From Marmoricola sp. (GTDB taxonomy: Bacteria > Actinomycetota > Actinomycetes > Propionibacteriales > Nocardioidaceae), in assembly GCA_025964795.1 (NCBI GenBank), contig JAOPYC010000164.1, positions 1 to 63,319 of the forward strand: a stretch of DNA of 63,319 bases, written 5' to 3'. This document shows positions 51,494-60,310 of the stretch, one piece after another. The notes below the pieces were generated by a model that worked only from the letters and a program-made list of their open reading frames with translations, was not told the origin of the DNA and made no database searches. Positions within the stretch are counted from its first letter, which is position 1. Each line of letters starts with the position of its first letter. The position numbers were made by a program, and so were the translations under genes.

Positions 51494-52638
51494 GAGATCA
51501 TCCTTCGGGCGATGCCGACCTGGCGGTCGGCGATGCGGGCGGTGTGGTCGACCTCGGAGATCTGGTTCTCCTGGAAGTAGGGCAGTCGCTCGGAGAGCGA
51601 CTCGAAGGGCACGACCTCGACGGTCGGGCCGTCGTCGGCGGTGAGGTCGCGAGACAGCCGCTGCCAGCGCAGCATCATCACGCCCTGGGGGTGGCCGCAG
51701 GTCTCCAGCCAGTTGGCGACGCCGGGGTTCCGCTCGCTGATCACGTAGCGGAACCTCTGGTCCGGGTCGGCGTGCGACTGGGACCTGTTCAGCGAGGTCT
51801 GGTGGTCCTCGTAGTCGGTGGAGATGTACCACCGAGACCCGATCTGGATGGCCTGGTAGGCGCACTCCGAGACGGGCACCGTGACGATCATCGCCTCGTC
51901 CTCGGCGAGCGAGTAGTGGCCGATCGAGGAGAACTGCGAGGCCAGGCCGCCGGGGGTCGACTTCGGCACGGTGAGGGTGTTCACCGGCTCCTTGTAGGTG
52001 AACCACTCCGGGAACGCGAACCAGGTGTTGATCCGCCCGATCAGCATCTTGGCGGCCACGCCGTACCGCTTGGCGATGCGCTCTCGGCTGGGGGTCGAGC
52101 GCGGCTGTCCGGCGGTGTCGAGCCGCTGGATCCGGATGGTGCCGCGGTCCTCGCTGTTCCAGTCGTCGTACACCTCCCGGATGATCAGCGTGCTGCCCTT
52201 CTTCAGCCCGAGCTCGGGGCCGAAGCGCCACTCGAAGGTGCCGTCCTCGGCGACGTCGAGCTCACGGTCGTCGAACGCGGCCACCGTGGAGGGGGCGCCG
52301 TCGGAGGAGTAGGTCCCGTCCATCACCTGGAAGGAGAGGTCGGCGGTGGTTCCGCGGACGCCGGTCACGAGGTAGGACGCGTCGCCGGTCAGGTAGGCGT
52401 TGAAGTAGATCGCGTCGGGGTTGTCCAGGCCCTGGCGGGCGTACTGGTGCGTGGGGGTGATCAGCACCGGGTGGTCGAGGTCGTAGTCGAAGGCCATCTG
52501 CAGCGAGGAGCGGATGCTGCCGGCGAGGTAGTCGAAGCCCTCGGCGAGGTCCTGCTCGGAGGCCGCGAACGGCGGGTTGGCGATCAGCCTCTCGGCCTCT
52601 GCGACGGCGTCCGTGAAGGCCCTCGTCAGATCCCTCAC
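51490..52638 (-). CDS. DUF1214-like protein in the KstR-linked operon
   Basis: A 382-residue protein without recognised catalytic motif. Its C-terminal half (LTVPKSTPGGLASQFSSIGH, IGSRWYISTDYEDHQTSLN) matches the style of DUF1214 proteins, often found with SDRs and sulfotransferases in actinobacterial lipid/steroid gene groups. It has no signal peptide or membrane segment. Both ends overlap neighbouring genes by 4 bp (LLM upstream, SDR downstream), so it is firmly part of the operon. Function unknown. Confidence 0.8.
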   Translation of the reverse strand: MRDLTRAFTDAVAEAERLIANPPFAASEQDLAEGFDYLAGSIRSSLQMAFDYDLDHPVLITPTHQYARQGLDNPDAIYFNAYLTGDASYLVTGVRGTTADLSFQVMDGTYSSDGAPSTVAAFDDRELDVAEDGTFEWRFGPELGLKKGSTLIIREVYDDWNSEDRGTIRIQRLDTAGQPRSTPSRERIAKRYGVAAKMLIGRINTWFAFPEWFTYKEPVNTLTVPKSTPGGLASQFSSIGHYSLAEDEAMIVTVPVSECAYQAIQIGSRWYISTDYEDHQTSLNRSQSHADPDQRFRYVISERNPGVANWLETCGHPQGVMMLRWQRLSRDLTADDGPTVEVVPFESLSERLPYFQENQISEVDHTARIADRQVGIARRMIS

Positions 52639-53513
52639 AGGCTCACATTGCTGATGATCGAGTGGGCGTACTTCTCGAGGTCGTCGATCTTCGTCGCGAG
52701 CGGCTCGGTGTCCGGTCCCTTGATGTAGGGCACCCGGAACCCGACGATGCAGTCGGTGACGCCCTTGTCCTCGAGCCGCTTGATGCCGTCGAGGTCGTAG
52801 GCGTCGTAGGAGATCACGTGCACCTCGAAGTCGTCACGGGTGTCGCCCTCCTCGTGGCGGATCTCGGCGAGCCGCAGCAGCAGCCGGTCGAGCTCCTCGG
52901 GGTCGCCGCCGGCGTGCATCCACCCGTCCCCCTTGCGTACGGCGCGGCGCAGGGCGGCGTCCGCGTGACCGCCCACGAGCAGCGGGATCCTCTCGCTCGG
53001 GGCCGGGGTCTGCTTCATCTCCTCGAGCTGGAAGAACTCCCCGTCGTAGCCGAAGAACTCACCGCTGGTCAGCCCGCGCAGGATGTCCATGCACTCGTCC
53101 ATCCGCTTGCCGCGTCGCTCCCACGGCACCCCGAGCGCCACGAAGTCCTCCGGCCACGGGGACAGCCCGACGCCGAGCCCGAGCCGGTTGCCGCTCAGGT
53201 AGGCGATCGAGCTGGCCTGCTTGGCGACGAGCACGGGCGGGCGCACCGGGAGCTTGAGCACGAACGGCGTGAACCGGAGCGTGGTCGTCAGGGCCGCGAG
53301 GTGCGTCACCAGGACCATCGTCTCGATGAACGCCTTGTCCGCGAGGAACTCCCGGTCGCCGGTGTCGGTGTACGGGTACGTCGAGTCGGACTCCCTGGGG
53401 TAGATCAGGGAGTCCGCGACCGTCATCGAGGTGTAGCCGGCCGCCTCCGCAGCCTGGGCCAGAGGGGCGTAGTACTCCACGTGGGTCATGGCCTCGGCAT
53501 AGGTGAAACGCAT
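52635..53513 (-). CDS. LLM-class (F420- or FMN-dependent) oxidoreductase
   Basis: A 292-residue luciferase-like monooxygenase-fold protein. Segments LAALTTTLRFTPFVLKLPVR, LGLGVGLSPWPEDFVALGV and RGKRMDECMDILRGL are family landmarks, and PLLVGGHADAALRRAVRKGD closes the barrel. Many actinobacterial members use F420. ATG at 53513 is chosen; it starts 12 bp from the KstR-type dyad at 53525-53538. It is the first gene of the four-gene operon, and its stop overlaps the DUF1214-type gene. Confidence 0.9.
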   Translation of the reverse strand: MRFTYAEAMTHVEYYAPLAQAAEAAGYTSMTVADSLIYPRESDSTYPYTDTGDREFLADKAFIETMVLVTHLAALTTTLRFTPFVLKLPVRPPVLVAKQASSIAYLSGNRLGLGVGLSPWPEDFVALGVPWERRGKRMDECMDILRGLTSGEFFGYDGEFFQLEEMKQTPAPSERIPLLVGGHADAALRRAVRKGDGWMHAGGDPEELDRLLLRLAEIRHEEGDTRDDFEVHVISYDAYDLDGIKRLEDKGVTDCIVGFRVPYIKGPDTEPLATKIDDLEKYAHSIISNVSL

Positions 53514-53524
53514 GGAGGTCACAC

Positions 53525-53538
53525 TAGAACGTGTTCCA
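53525..53538. promoter_or_regulatory. KstR-type operator between divergent genes
   Basis: TAGAACGTGTTCCA fits the KstR consensus TnnAACnnGTTnnA at every fixed position, with a GAACGTGTTC core. It lies between the LLM operon (start 53513, minus) and the SnoaL-like gene (start about 53561, plus). In mycobacteria and rhodococci KstR represses steroid-catabolism genes until a CoA-thioester intermediate releases it. This suggests both transcripts belong to a sterol regulon; no kstR gene is in the window. Confidence 0.7.
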
Positions 53539-53560
53539 GTTTTCTGCCAGAGTGAGCCGA

Positions 53561-53983
53561 GTGGACCTGAACGAGATCTCCGACCGCCTCGAGATCGAGG
53601 ACCTGCTCACCCGCTACACCCGGGCGATCGACACCGGGGAGTGGGACCTGCTCGACGCGGTGTTCACGCCCGACGCGGAGATCGACTACACGGCCAGCGG
53701 CGGCATCGCCGCGTCGTACGCCGAGATGAAGTCCTGGCTCGCGGAGATGCTGCCGATCTTCCCGCAACGACTGCACCAGCTCGGCCAGGTCGAGAGCCGC
53801 GTGGACGGGGACGAGGCGGAGGTCGCGGCGTACTTCTTCAACCCGATGCTGCTGCCGCAGCAGGACAAGCCCGACCTGGTCGTGGAGTTCGGCGGGATCT
53901 ACCACCACGGCCTCGTGCGTACGCCGGACGGCTGGCGCTCGCGCTCGCTCGTCGAGCAGGTCGTCTGGAGGCGCGGCCTGTAG
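53561..53983 (+). CDS. SnoaL-like (NTF2-fold) protein
   Basis: A protein of about 140 residues with the typical alpha+beta-barrel start DLNEISDRLEIEDLLTRYTR and AVFTPDAEIDYTASGG, as in SnoaL-like polyketide cyclase and ketosteroid-isomerase-like families. GTG at 53561 is used; GTG at 53552 is an alternative. It is divergent from the LLM operon and shares the KstR-type operator, supporting a role in steroid or similar lipid catabolism. A complete catalytic set cannot be confirmed from sequence alone. Confidence 0.85.
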   Translation: MDLNEISDRLEIEDLLTRYTRAIDTGEWDLLDAVFTPDAEIDYTASGGIAASYAEMKSWLAEMLPIFPQRLHQLGQVESRVDGDEAEVAAYFFNPMLLPQQDKPDLVVEFGGIYHHGLVRTPDGWRSRSLVEQVVWRRGL

Positions 53984-54191
53984 GACCGACCGCGAGATCC
54001 CGGTCGTCGTGCTCGAGCCCCGGTAGTCCTGCGCGCCGGTTCCGGCCGCGGTTCGCAGCGGTCACGATTCAGCAACGGGGCGCATGGCCTCTTGACCGAC
54101 GGCGGCGTCGGGACGAGGTTAAGGGGCGGTCACCACACCAGGCGGCCTCTTCTCCGACCCGCAGCGATCCTGGGAGGCCGTCCTGAGCACG

Positions 54192-55175
54192 ATGGAGGAG
54201 CCCAGCGCGCCGGTGGTCGATCCGGCCGAGCTGCTGTCGGGCGAGGAGAAGATCCAGGGGCGCTCGCTGAGCCAGATCGCCTGGCGTCGTCTCCGTCGCG
54301 ACAAGGTCGCCCTCGCGGGCGGGGCGTTCCTGGTGTTCCTGATCCTGGTCGCGATCTTCGCGCCGGTCATCGTCAAGCTCCTCGGAGACCCGCCCGGTGA
54401 GTTCCACCAGACCCTGATCGACACCGACGGCGGCACCCTGCTGCCGAAGGGCTCCTTCGGCGGCTGGAGCTGGCACCACCTGATGGGCATCGAGCCGGTC
54501 AACGGCCGTGACATCTTCAGCCGGATCGTCTACGGCTCCCGGATCTCGCTGCTGATCGCGTTCTTCGCGACGCTGCTCTCCGTGGTGATCGGCACGATCC
54601 TGGGGATCACCGCCGGCTTCTTCGGGGGCTGGGTCGACACCGCGATCAGCCGCCTGATGGACATGTTCCTGGCCTTCCCGCTGCTGGTGTTCGCGATCGC
54701 CCTCGTCGGCGTGATCCCGGACAAGGCCTTCGGGCTGCAGGGCAACCAGCTGCGGATCGTGCTGCTGATCTTCGTCATCGGCTTCTTCAACTGGCCCTAC
54801 CTCGGCCGGATCGTGCGCGGCCAGACGCTCTCGCTGCGCGAACGGGAGTACGTCGAGGCCGCGCGCAGCCTCGGCGCCAAGCGGCCCTACATCCTGTTCA
54901 CCGAGCTGCTGCCCAACCTGATCGCGCCGATCCTCGTCTACTCGACGCTGCTGATCCCGACCAACATCCTCTTCGAGGCGGCCCTGTCGTTCCTCGGCGT
55001 CGGCGTGCAGCCGCCCACGCCGTCGTGGGGCGGCATGCTCTCGGACGCGGTCGCCTACTACACGCTGCCCAGCTTCCTGCTCTGGCCCGGGCTGGCGATC
55101 TTCGCCACGGTGCTGGCCTTCAACCTCTTCGGCGACGGCCTGCGCGACGCGCTGGACCCTCGCGCGAACCGATGA
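54192..55175 (+). CDS. Peptide/nickel-type ABC transporter permease (DppC-like)
   Basis: A 327-residue permease with an N-terminal cytoplasmic tail, a first helix (AGGAFLVFLILVAIFAPVIV) and the permease core. The EAA loop is EYVEAARSLGAKRPYILF. The 208-bp gap upstream (53984-54191) holds the promoter but shows no clear consensus. GGGAGG at 54172-54177 is 14 nt before ATG 54192 but only 5 nt before an in-frame CTG at 54183, which may be the true start. Unusually, the DppC-type permease comes first in the operon, before the binding protein and DppB. Confidence 0.92.
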   Translation: MEEPSAPVVDPAELLSGEEKIQGRSLSQIAWRRLRRDKVALAGGAFLVFLILVAIFAPVIVKLLGDPPGEFHQTLIDTDGGTLLPKGSFGGWSWHHLMGIEPVNGRDIFSRIVYGSRISLLIAFFATLLSVVIGTILGITAGFFGGWVDTAISRLMDMFLAFPLLVFAIALVGVIPDKAFGLQGNQLRIVLLIFVIGFFNWPYLGRIVRGQTLSLREREYVEAARSLGAKRPYILFTELLPNLIAPILVYSTLLIPTNILFEAALSFLGVGVQPPTPSWGGMLSDAVAYYTLPSFLLWPGLAIFATVLAFNLFGDGLRDALDPRANR

Positions 55176-55215
55176 CTCACACGCACCACAACAACCTGTA
55201 GGAAGGGAAAGCGAC

Positions 55216-56967
55216 ATGAGACGGACACGTACGAGGACACTCGCGGCCCTCGGTCTGGTGGCAGCGCTCGCGCTGGCCGGCTGCGGCTCCAGCGGCAGCG
55301 GGAGCTCGGACAAGACCAAGGACGCGTTCAACGCCGCGGTGGGCAAGGTCTTCGACCCGTCCAGCACCAAGGGCGGGATCGTCAAGTTCGCCGACGAGGG
55401 CCAGCAGGACAGCGTCGACACCGGCGACACCTACTACGGCTACTCGTGGAACTTCGCGCGCCTCTACGGCCGGTCGCTGACCATGTTCACCCCCGCCCCA
55501 GGCAAGGCCAGCAACACGATCGTGGGCGACCTCGCCGAGGGCCTGGGCGAGCCGAGCGACAACGCCAAGACATGGACGTTCAAGCTGCGCTCGGGCGTGA
55601 AGTTCGAGGACGGCACGCCGATCACCTCGAAGGACGTGAAGTACGGCGTCGAGCGCTCGACCGACAAGGACGTGTTCCCGGACGGCCCGACGTACTTCGA
55701 CGACAACCTCGCCTGGCCGGCCAACTACAAGGGCCCCTACAAGACGCCGGACGTGAACACCGACTCGGCGATCGCCACGCCTGACGACCAGACGATCGTC
55801 TTCCACTTCAAGCAGCCGTTCTCCGACATGAACTACCTGGGGACCACGCCGCAGTCGATGCCCGTCCCGAAGGCCAAGGACACCGGCAAGAAGTACAAGC
55901 AGCACGTCGTCTCGAGCGGTCCCTACATGTTCAGCGACTACCAGGACGGCAAGAGCTTCACCCTGAAGCGCAACCCCGCCTGGGACGCCAAGACCGACCC
56001 CAACCGCAAGGCGCTGCCCGACGGCTACGAGGTCTCGCTGAACGTCGACGCCAACGACATCGACAACCGGATCCTCGCCGGTGACCTCGACATCGCCTAC
56101 GCCACGGTCGGGGTGGCCCCGGCCATGCGGGCCCGGGCGCTGAGCGACCCGAAGCTGAAGGCCCGCCTGGACAACCCCTACGCGGCGCGGCTGCAGTACA
56201 CCAGCATCAACCCGTCGGTGAAGCCGTTCGACAACATCGACTGCCGCAAGGCGATCGAGTACGGCATGGACCGCACCGCCTACCAGGCGGCGTACGGCGG
56301 CAAGCTGGCCGGCGGTGACCCGGCGACGACGATGCTGGTGCCGGTCATCCCGGGCTTCAAGAAGTTCGACCTGTTCCCGACCAAGGACGACAAGGGCGAC
56401 CTCGACAAGGCCAAGCAGGCGCTGACCGCGTGCGGCCAGCCCAACGGGTTCTCCACCACGATGGCCTACCGCGTCGAGCGTCCGCTGGAGAAGGCCACGG
56501 CTGAGGCCTTCCAGCAGCAGCTCGCGAAGATCGGCATCAAGATCACGCCGAAGGGCTTCCCCAAGGCCGACTACTTCTCCACCTACGCGGGCAACCCGCC
56601 GTACGTGAAGAAGAACGGGCTGGGTCTCTCGGTCAACAGCTGGGGCGCGGACTGGAACGACGGCTACGGGATGCTCTCGCAGATCGTCGACGGCCGGGTC
56701 ATCCGCCAGACCGGTGGTTCCTCCAACAGCTCGATCAACATCCCCGAGGTCAACACCAAGCTGGACGAGGCCTCCGTCGAGGTGGACCCCGACAAGAAGG
56801 CTCAGCTCTACGCGGACATCGACAAGCAGGTCATGGAGCAGGCGCTCACCTACCCGGGCGTCTACGCCAAGCTCCTGCTGCTGCGTAGCAAGAACCTGAC
56901 CAACGTGTTCATCAACGACAACTACGGCGGCTACGACTTCGTGTCCCTCGGAGTCAAGAAGAAGTAG
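55216..56967 (+). CDS. Peptide-type ABC transporter substrate-binding lipoprotein (family 5)
   Basis: A 583-residue extracellular lipoprotein. Lipobox LALAGC with Cys at residue 23 precedes a Ser/Gly linker. The SBP_bac_5 domain shows LRSGVKFEDGTPITSKDVKY near the start, FHFKQPFSDMNYLG, SSGPYMFSDYQDGKSFTLKR, IDCRKAIEYGMDRTAY and AKIGIKITPKGFP. It should bind peptides or another bulky solute. An AGGAAGG site precedes ATG 55216. A strong inverted repeat (57001-57040) follows and may protect its mRNA, giving excess binding protein relative to downstream genes. Confidence 0.93.
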   Translation: MRRTRTRTLAALGLVAALALAGCGSSGSGSSDKTKDAFNAAVGKVFDPSSTKGGIVKFADEGQQDSVDTGDTYYGYSWNFARLYGRSLTMFTPAPGKASNTIVGDLAEGLGEPSDNAKTWTFKLRSGVKFEDGTPITSKDVKYGVERSTDKDVFPDGPTYFDDNLAWPANYKGPYKTPDVNTDSAIATPDDQTIVFHFKQPFSDMNYLGTTPQSMPVPKAKDTGKKYKQHVVSSGPYMFSDYQDGKSFTLKRNPAWDAKTDPNRKALPDGYEVSLNVDANDIDNRILAGDLDIAYATVGVAPAMRARALSDPKLKARLDNPYAARLQYTSINPSVKPFDNIDCRKAIEYGMDRTAYQAAYGGKLAGGDPATTMLVPVIPGFKKFDLFPTKDDKGDLDKAKQALTACGQPNGFSTTMAYRVERPLEKATAEAFQQQLAKIGIKITPKGFPKADYFSTYAGNPPYVKKNGLGLSVNSWGADWNDGYGMLSQIVDGRVIRQTGGSSNSSINIPEVNTKLDEASVEVDPDKKAQLYADIDKQVMEQALTYPGVYAKLLLLRSKNLTNVFINDNYGGYDFVSLGVKKK

Positions 56968-57000
56968 TCCGCTCGCCCTCTGCGCACAGGAAGGTGTGAC

Positions 57001-57040
57001 GTGGGAGCGGCCGGCTCCGAGTGAGTCCGGCCGCTCCCAC
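57001..57040 (+). promoter_or_regulatory. Intercistronic hairpin between SBP and DppB genes
   Basis: GTGGGAGCGGCCGG (57001-57014) and its exact complement CCGGCCGCTCCCAC (57027-57040) surround a 12-base loop. It lies 34 bp after the binding-protein stop and 9 bp before the GTG of DppB. It is probably an mRNA-stabilising or attenuating structure that sets the ratio of binding protein to transporter; it could also block the DppB ribosome site. Confidence 0.65.
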
Positions 57041-57049
57041 GGAACGATC

Positions 57050-58063
57050 GTGATCTCCTACATCATTCGCAGGCTCTTCGCGGCGGTCCTGCTGCTCCTC
57101 GTGGTCAGCATGATCACCTTCGCGATCTTCTACCTCGTGCCGCGCATCGCCGGTGCGGGGCCGGAGACGCTGGCGGCGCGCTACGTCGGTCGTACGGCGA
57201 GCGCGGACACCGTGCACCGGATGGCCCAGAACCTGGGCTTCTACGACCCGATCTACGTGCAGTACTGGAACTGGCTCAAGGACATCTTCACCGGAGCCGA
57301 CTACAACCTCGGCACCTCGATCGAGCACTGCGCCCGCCCGTGCCTGGGCTACTCGTTCATCGACAACACCCCCGTGTGGCCCGACCTCGTGGACCGCGCG
57401 CCCGTCACCTTCTCGCTGGCCATCGGCGCCGCGTTCCTCTGGGTGATCTTCGGCGTCAGCATCGGGGTCCTCTCGGCACTGCGCCGCGGCTCGGTCTTCG
57501 ACCGCGCGGCGATGACCGTCGCCCTCGCCGGCGTCTCGCTGCCCATCTTCTTCACCGGCCTGATCGCGCTGGCCTTCGTGAGCTACAAGCTCGGCATCGG
57601 CGCGGCCGGCGGGTCCTACACACCCTTCACCCAGAACCCGGCCGAGTGGGCCTACGACCTGCTGCTGCCGTGGATCACGCTGGCGTTCCTGTTCTCCGCG
57701 CAGTACGCCCGGCTCACCCGCGCGGGCATGCTGGAGACCATGGGTGAGGACTACATCCGCACCGCGCGCGCCAAGGGGCTCAAGGAGCGCCGGGTCGTGG
57801 TCAAGCACGGGCTGCGCGGCGCCCTCACCCCGATCATCACCATCTTCGGCCTGGACATCGGGCTGCTCCTCGGTGGCGCGATCCTGACCGAGAAGACGTT
57901 CTCCCTCAACGGGCTGGGCAAGTACGTCATCGACGCGATCGACAAGCAGGACCTGCCGAAGATCCTCGGGGCCACCCTGCTGGCCACGTTCTTCATCGTG
58001 CTGGCCAACCTGGTCGTCGACCTGCTGTACGCCGTCGTCGACCCGAGGGTGCGGACCCGATGA
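57050..58063 (+). CDS. Peptide/nickel-type ABC transporter permease (DppB-like)
   Basis: A 337-residue permease. The start ISYIIRRLFAAVLLLLVVSM is typical of DppB, and the EAA-loop equivalent is EDYIRTARAKGLKERRVV. A Cys-containing insert (HCARPCLGYS) lies in the first external loop. GTG at 57050 directly follows the hairpin at 57001-57040, with no clear ribosome site, so translation may be weak or coupled to unfolding of the structure. The stop overlaps the DppD start by 4 bp. Confidence 0.92.
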   Translation: MISYIIRRLFAAVLLLLVVSMITFAIFYLVPRIAGAGPETLAARYVGRTASADTVHRMAQNLGFYDPIYVQYWNWLKDIFTGADYNLGTSIEHCARPCLGYSFIDNTPVWPDLVDRAPVTFSLAIGAAFLWVIFGVSIGVLSALRRGSVFDRAAMTVALAGVSLPIFFTGLIALAFVSYKLGIGAAGGSYTPFTQNPAEWAYDLLLPWITLAFLFSAQYARLTRAGMLETMGEDYIRTARAKGLKERRVVVKHGLRGALTPIITIFGLDIGLLLGGAILTEKTFSLNGLGKYVIDAIDKQDLPKILGATLLATFFIVLANLVVDLLYAVVDPRVRTR

Positions 58064-59109
58064 CCGCCGCCTTCATGGACACCCCCGCCTCCTCCTACCT
58101 CGAGGTGGAGGACCTGCAGGTGCACTTCTCCACCGAGGACGGGGTGGTCAAGTCCGTCGATGGACTCTCCTTCCACGTCGACCGCGGCCAGACCCTCGGC
58201 ATCGTGGGGGAGTCCGGGTCCGGCAAGTCGGTGACGAGCATGGCCGTGATGGGCCTGCACACCGCCAGCAACGCCAGCATCACCGGCTCCATCAAGCTCG
58301 ACGGCCAGGAGCTGGTCGGCGCCAGCCGCGAGACGATCCGGCTGCTGCGCGGGAAGAAGATGTCGATGATCTTCCAGGACCCGCTGTCCTCGATGCACCC
58401 GCTCTACACCGTGGGCAACCAGATCGTCGAGGCCTACCGGATCCACAACGACGTCTCCAAGAAGGCCGCTCGCTCGCACGCGATCGACATGCTCGACCGG
58501 GTCGGCATCCCGGAGCCGGCCAAGAGGATCGACGCCTACCCGCACCAGTTCTCCGGTGGGATGCGGCAGCGCGCGATGATCGCGATGTCGCTCTCCTGCG
58601 ACCCCGACCTGCTGATCGCGGACGAGCCGACCACGGCCCTTGACGTGACCGTGCAGGCGCAGATCCTCGACCTGATCCGCGACCTGCAGAAGGAGTTCAA
58701 CTCCGCGGTCGTCATCATCACCCACGACCTGGGCGTGGTCGCCGAGCTCGCCGACGACATCATGGTGATGTACGCCGGCCGGGCCGCGGAGTACGGCTCG
58801 GCGGAGAAGCTCTTCAACGCCCCGGAGCACCCCTACACCTGGGGGCTCCTGGGCTCGATGCCGCGCTTCGACCAGGCGCCCACCGACCGGCTGATGCCGA
58901 TCAAGGGCACGCCGCCCAGCCTGATCCAGGTGCCGTCGGGCTGCGCGTTCAACCCGCGCTGCGACTACCAGCCGCGGGTCGGGCCGGCCTGCCTGGACCA
59001 GCGCCCCGACCTCGTCGACAACAGCAGCGACCACTTCGTCGCCTGCCACATCCCACCCGCGGAGCGCCAGCAGATCTGGGCGCAGGAGATCTCCCCGAGG
59101 TTGTCGTGA
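58060..59109 (+). CDS. Peptide-type ABC transporter ATP-binding protein (DppD-like)
   Basis: A 349-residue ATPase. Walker [16 protein letters not shown]-loop [16 protein letters not shown], signature [15 protein letters not shown], Walker [15 protein letters not shown] and H-loop [10 protein letters not shown] are intact. The C-terminal oligopeptide-transporter extension carries [17 protein letters not shown], the cysteine pattern seen in OppD/DppD proteins that bind a Fe-S cluster. It overlaps DppB and DppF by 4 bp each. Confidence 0.95.
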   Translation: MTAAFMDTPASSYLEVEDLQVHFSTEDGVVKSVDGLSFHVDRGQTLGIVGESGSGKSVTSMAVMGLHTASNASITGSIKLDGQELVGASRETIRLLRGKKMSMIFQDPLSSMHPLYTVGNQIVEAYRIHNDVSKKAARSHAIDMLDRVGIPEPAKRIDAYPHQFSGGMRQRAMIAMSLSCDPDLLIADEPTTALDVTVQAQILDLIRDLQKEFNSAVVIITHDLGVVAELADDIMVMYAGRAAEYGSAEKLFNAPEHPYTWGLLGSMPRFDQAPTDRLMPIKGTPPSLIQVPSGCAFNPRCDYQPRVGPACLDQRPDLVDNSSDHFVACHIPPAERQQIWAQEISPRLS

Positions 59110-60197
59110 CGACGTCTGACATCGAAGACACCCCTCCCACCGACACCCCGGGGCCGGTGCGGCACGCCTCGCGGACGCCGGATCGGGTCAGCGAGAACCT
59201 GCTCGTGGTCGAGGACCTGGTCAAGCATTTCCCGATCAAGGGCGGCCTCCTCCAGCGGACGACCGGCGCGGTGCAGGCCGTCGACGGGGTCAACTTCGAG
59301 GTACGCCGCGGCGAGACCTTCTCGATCGTGGGCGAGTCGGGCTGCGGCAAGAGCACCACGGCTCGCCTGATCACCCGGCTGCTCGAGCCCACCGGCGGCA
59401 AGGTCACCTTCGAGGGCCACGACATCACCCACCTGTCCGACGCGAAGATGCGCCCGATGCGGCGCGACATCCAGATGATCTTCCAGGACCCCTTCTCCTC
59501 GCTGAACCCGCGGCACACCGTGGGCAAGATCGTCGGTGCGCCGTACAAGCTGCAGGGCGTGACGCCCGAGGGCGGCCGCAAGAAGGCGGTGCAGGACCTG
59601 CTGGAGACGGTGGGCCTGAGCCCGGAGCACTACAACCGCTACCCGCACGAGTTCTCCGGCGGGCAGCGGCAGCGGATCGGGATCGCCCGCACGCTGGCGC
59701 TCAAGCCCAAGCTGATCGTGGCCGACGAGCCCGTCTCCGCGCTGGACGTGTCCATCCAGGCCCAGGTCGTCAACCTGCTCGAGGACCTCCAGGAGGAGCT
59801 CGACCTCACCTACGTGATGATCGCGCACGACCTGTCCGTCGTACGCCACGTGTCGGACCGGGTCGCGGTGATGTACCTCGGCAAGATCGTGGAGATCGGC
59901 GACCGCGACGACCTCTACGACCGTCCGCGGCACCCCTACACCGTGGCGATGCTCTCCGCCGTTCCCGTGGCGGACACCAAGCGCCGCCACCAGCGCGAGC
60001 GGATCCGCCTCGAGGGCGACGTCCCCAGCCCGATCAACCCCCCGCCGGCCTGCCGCTTCCACACCCGCTGCTGGAAGGCCCAGGACCTCTGCCGCACCGA
60101 GGAACCCCCCCTCCTCCAGATCGGCACCGCCCCCCACAGCGAGCACAAGGTCGCCTGCCACTTCCCCGTCGACCCACCCGCCTCCCCGGTGGGGTGA
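59106..60197 (+). CDS. Peptide-type ABC transporter ATP-binding protein (DppF-like)
   Basis: A 363-residue ATPase forming the heterodimer with DppD. Walker [15 protein letters not shown]-loop [17 protein letters not shown], signature [15 protein letters not shown], Walker [15 protein letters not shown] and H-loop [10 protein letters not shown] are present, plus the C-terminal [14 protein letters not shown] cysteine cluster. GTG at 59106 overlaps the DppD stop. It is the last operon gene; repeat element B3 begins 8 bp after its stop and its GC hairpin may be the terminator. Confidence 0.95.
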   Translation: MTTSDIEDTPPTDTPGPVRHASRTPDRVSENLLVVEDLVKHFPIKGGLLQRTTGAVQAVDGVNFEVRRGETFSIVGESGCGKSTTARLITRLLEPTGGKVTFEGHDITHLSDAKMRPMRRDIQMIFQDPFSSLNPRHTVGKIVGAPYKLQGVTPEGGRKKAVQDLLETVGLSPEHYNRYPHEFSGGQRQRIGIARTLALKPKLIVADEPVSALDVSIQAQVVNLLEDLQEELDLTYVMIAHDLSVVRHVSDRVAVMYLGKIVEIGDRDDLYDRPRHPYTVAMLSAVPVADTKRRHQRERIRLEGDVPSPINPPPACRFHTRCWKAQDLCRTEEPPLLQIGTAPHSEHKVACHFPVDPPASPVG

Positions 60198-60205
60198 GGG
60201 TGGTT

Positions 60206-60292
60206 GGTGCAGGTTTCCCCGGTTAACCGGGGATCCCGTCACTTATCACTGGGTGCTTCGCCTGATAAGTGATGGGGTCGGCTCAAAGCCCC
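60206..60292 (+). repeat. Family B element, copy B3 (87 bp), left inverted repeat of the AbiEi/DUF559 unit
   Basis: Starts GGTGCAGGTTT, then the perfect palindrome CCCCGGTTAACCGGGG (60217-60232), then a second hairpin TCACTTATCA/TGATAAGTGA (60239-60248, 60263-60272). It is in inverse orientation to B4, and a hand count gives about 65 of 87 identical positions to the reverse complement of B4. It begins 8 bp after the dppF-like stop. Confidence 0.93.
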
Positions 60293-60310
60293 GCCCCATT
60301 TGTCGCCCGA

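Noticed and set aside
53982-54030. Imperfect inverted repeat with TAGTCC after the SnoaL-like gene as a family A copy
   Set aside because: Only short matches (AGGAC/GTCCT, ACCG/CGGT) pair, and the span is not 63 bp. At most it is a weak terminator.
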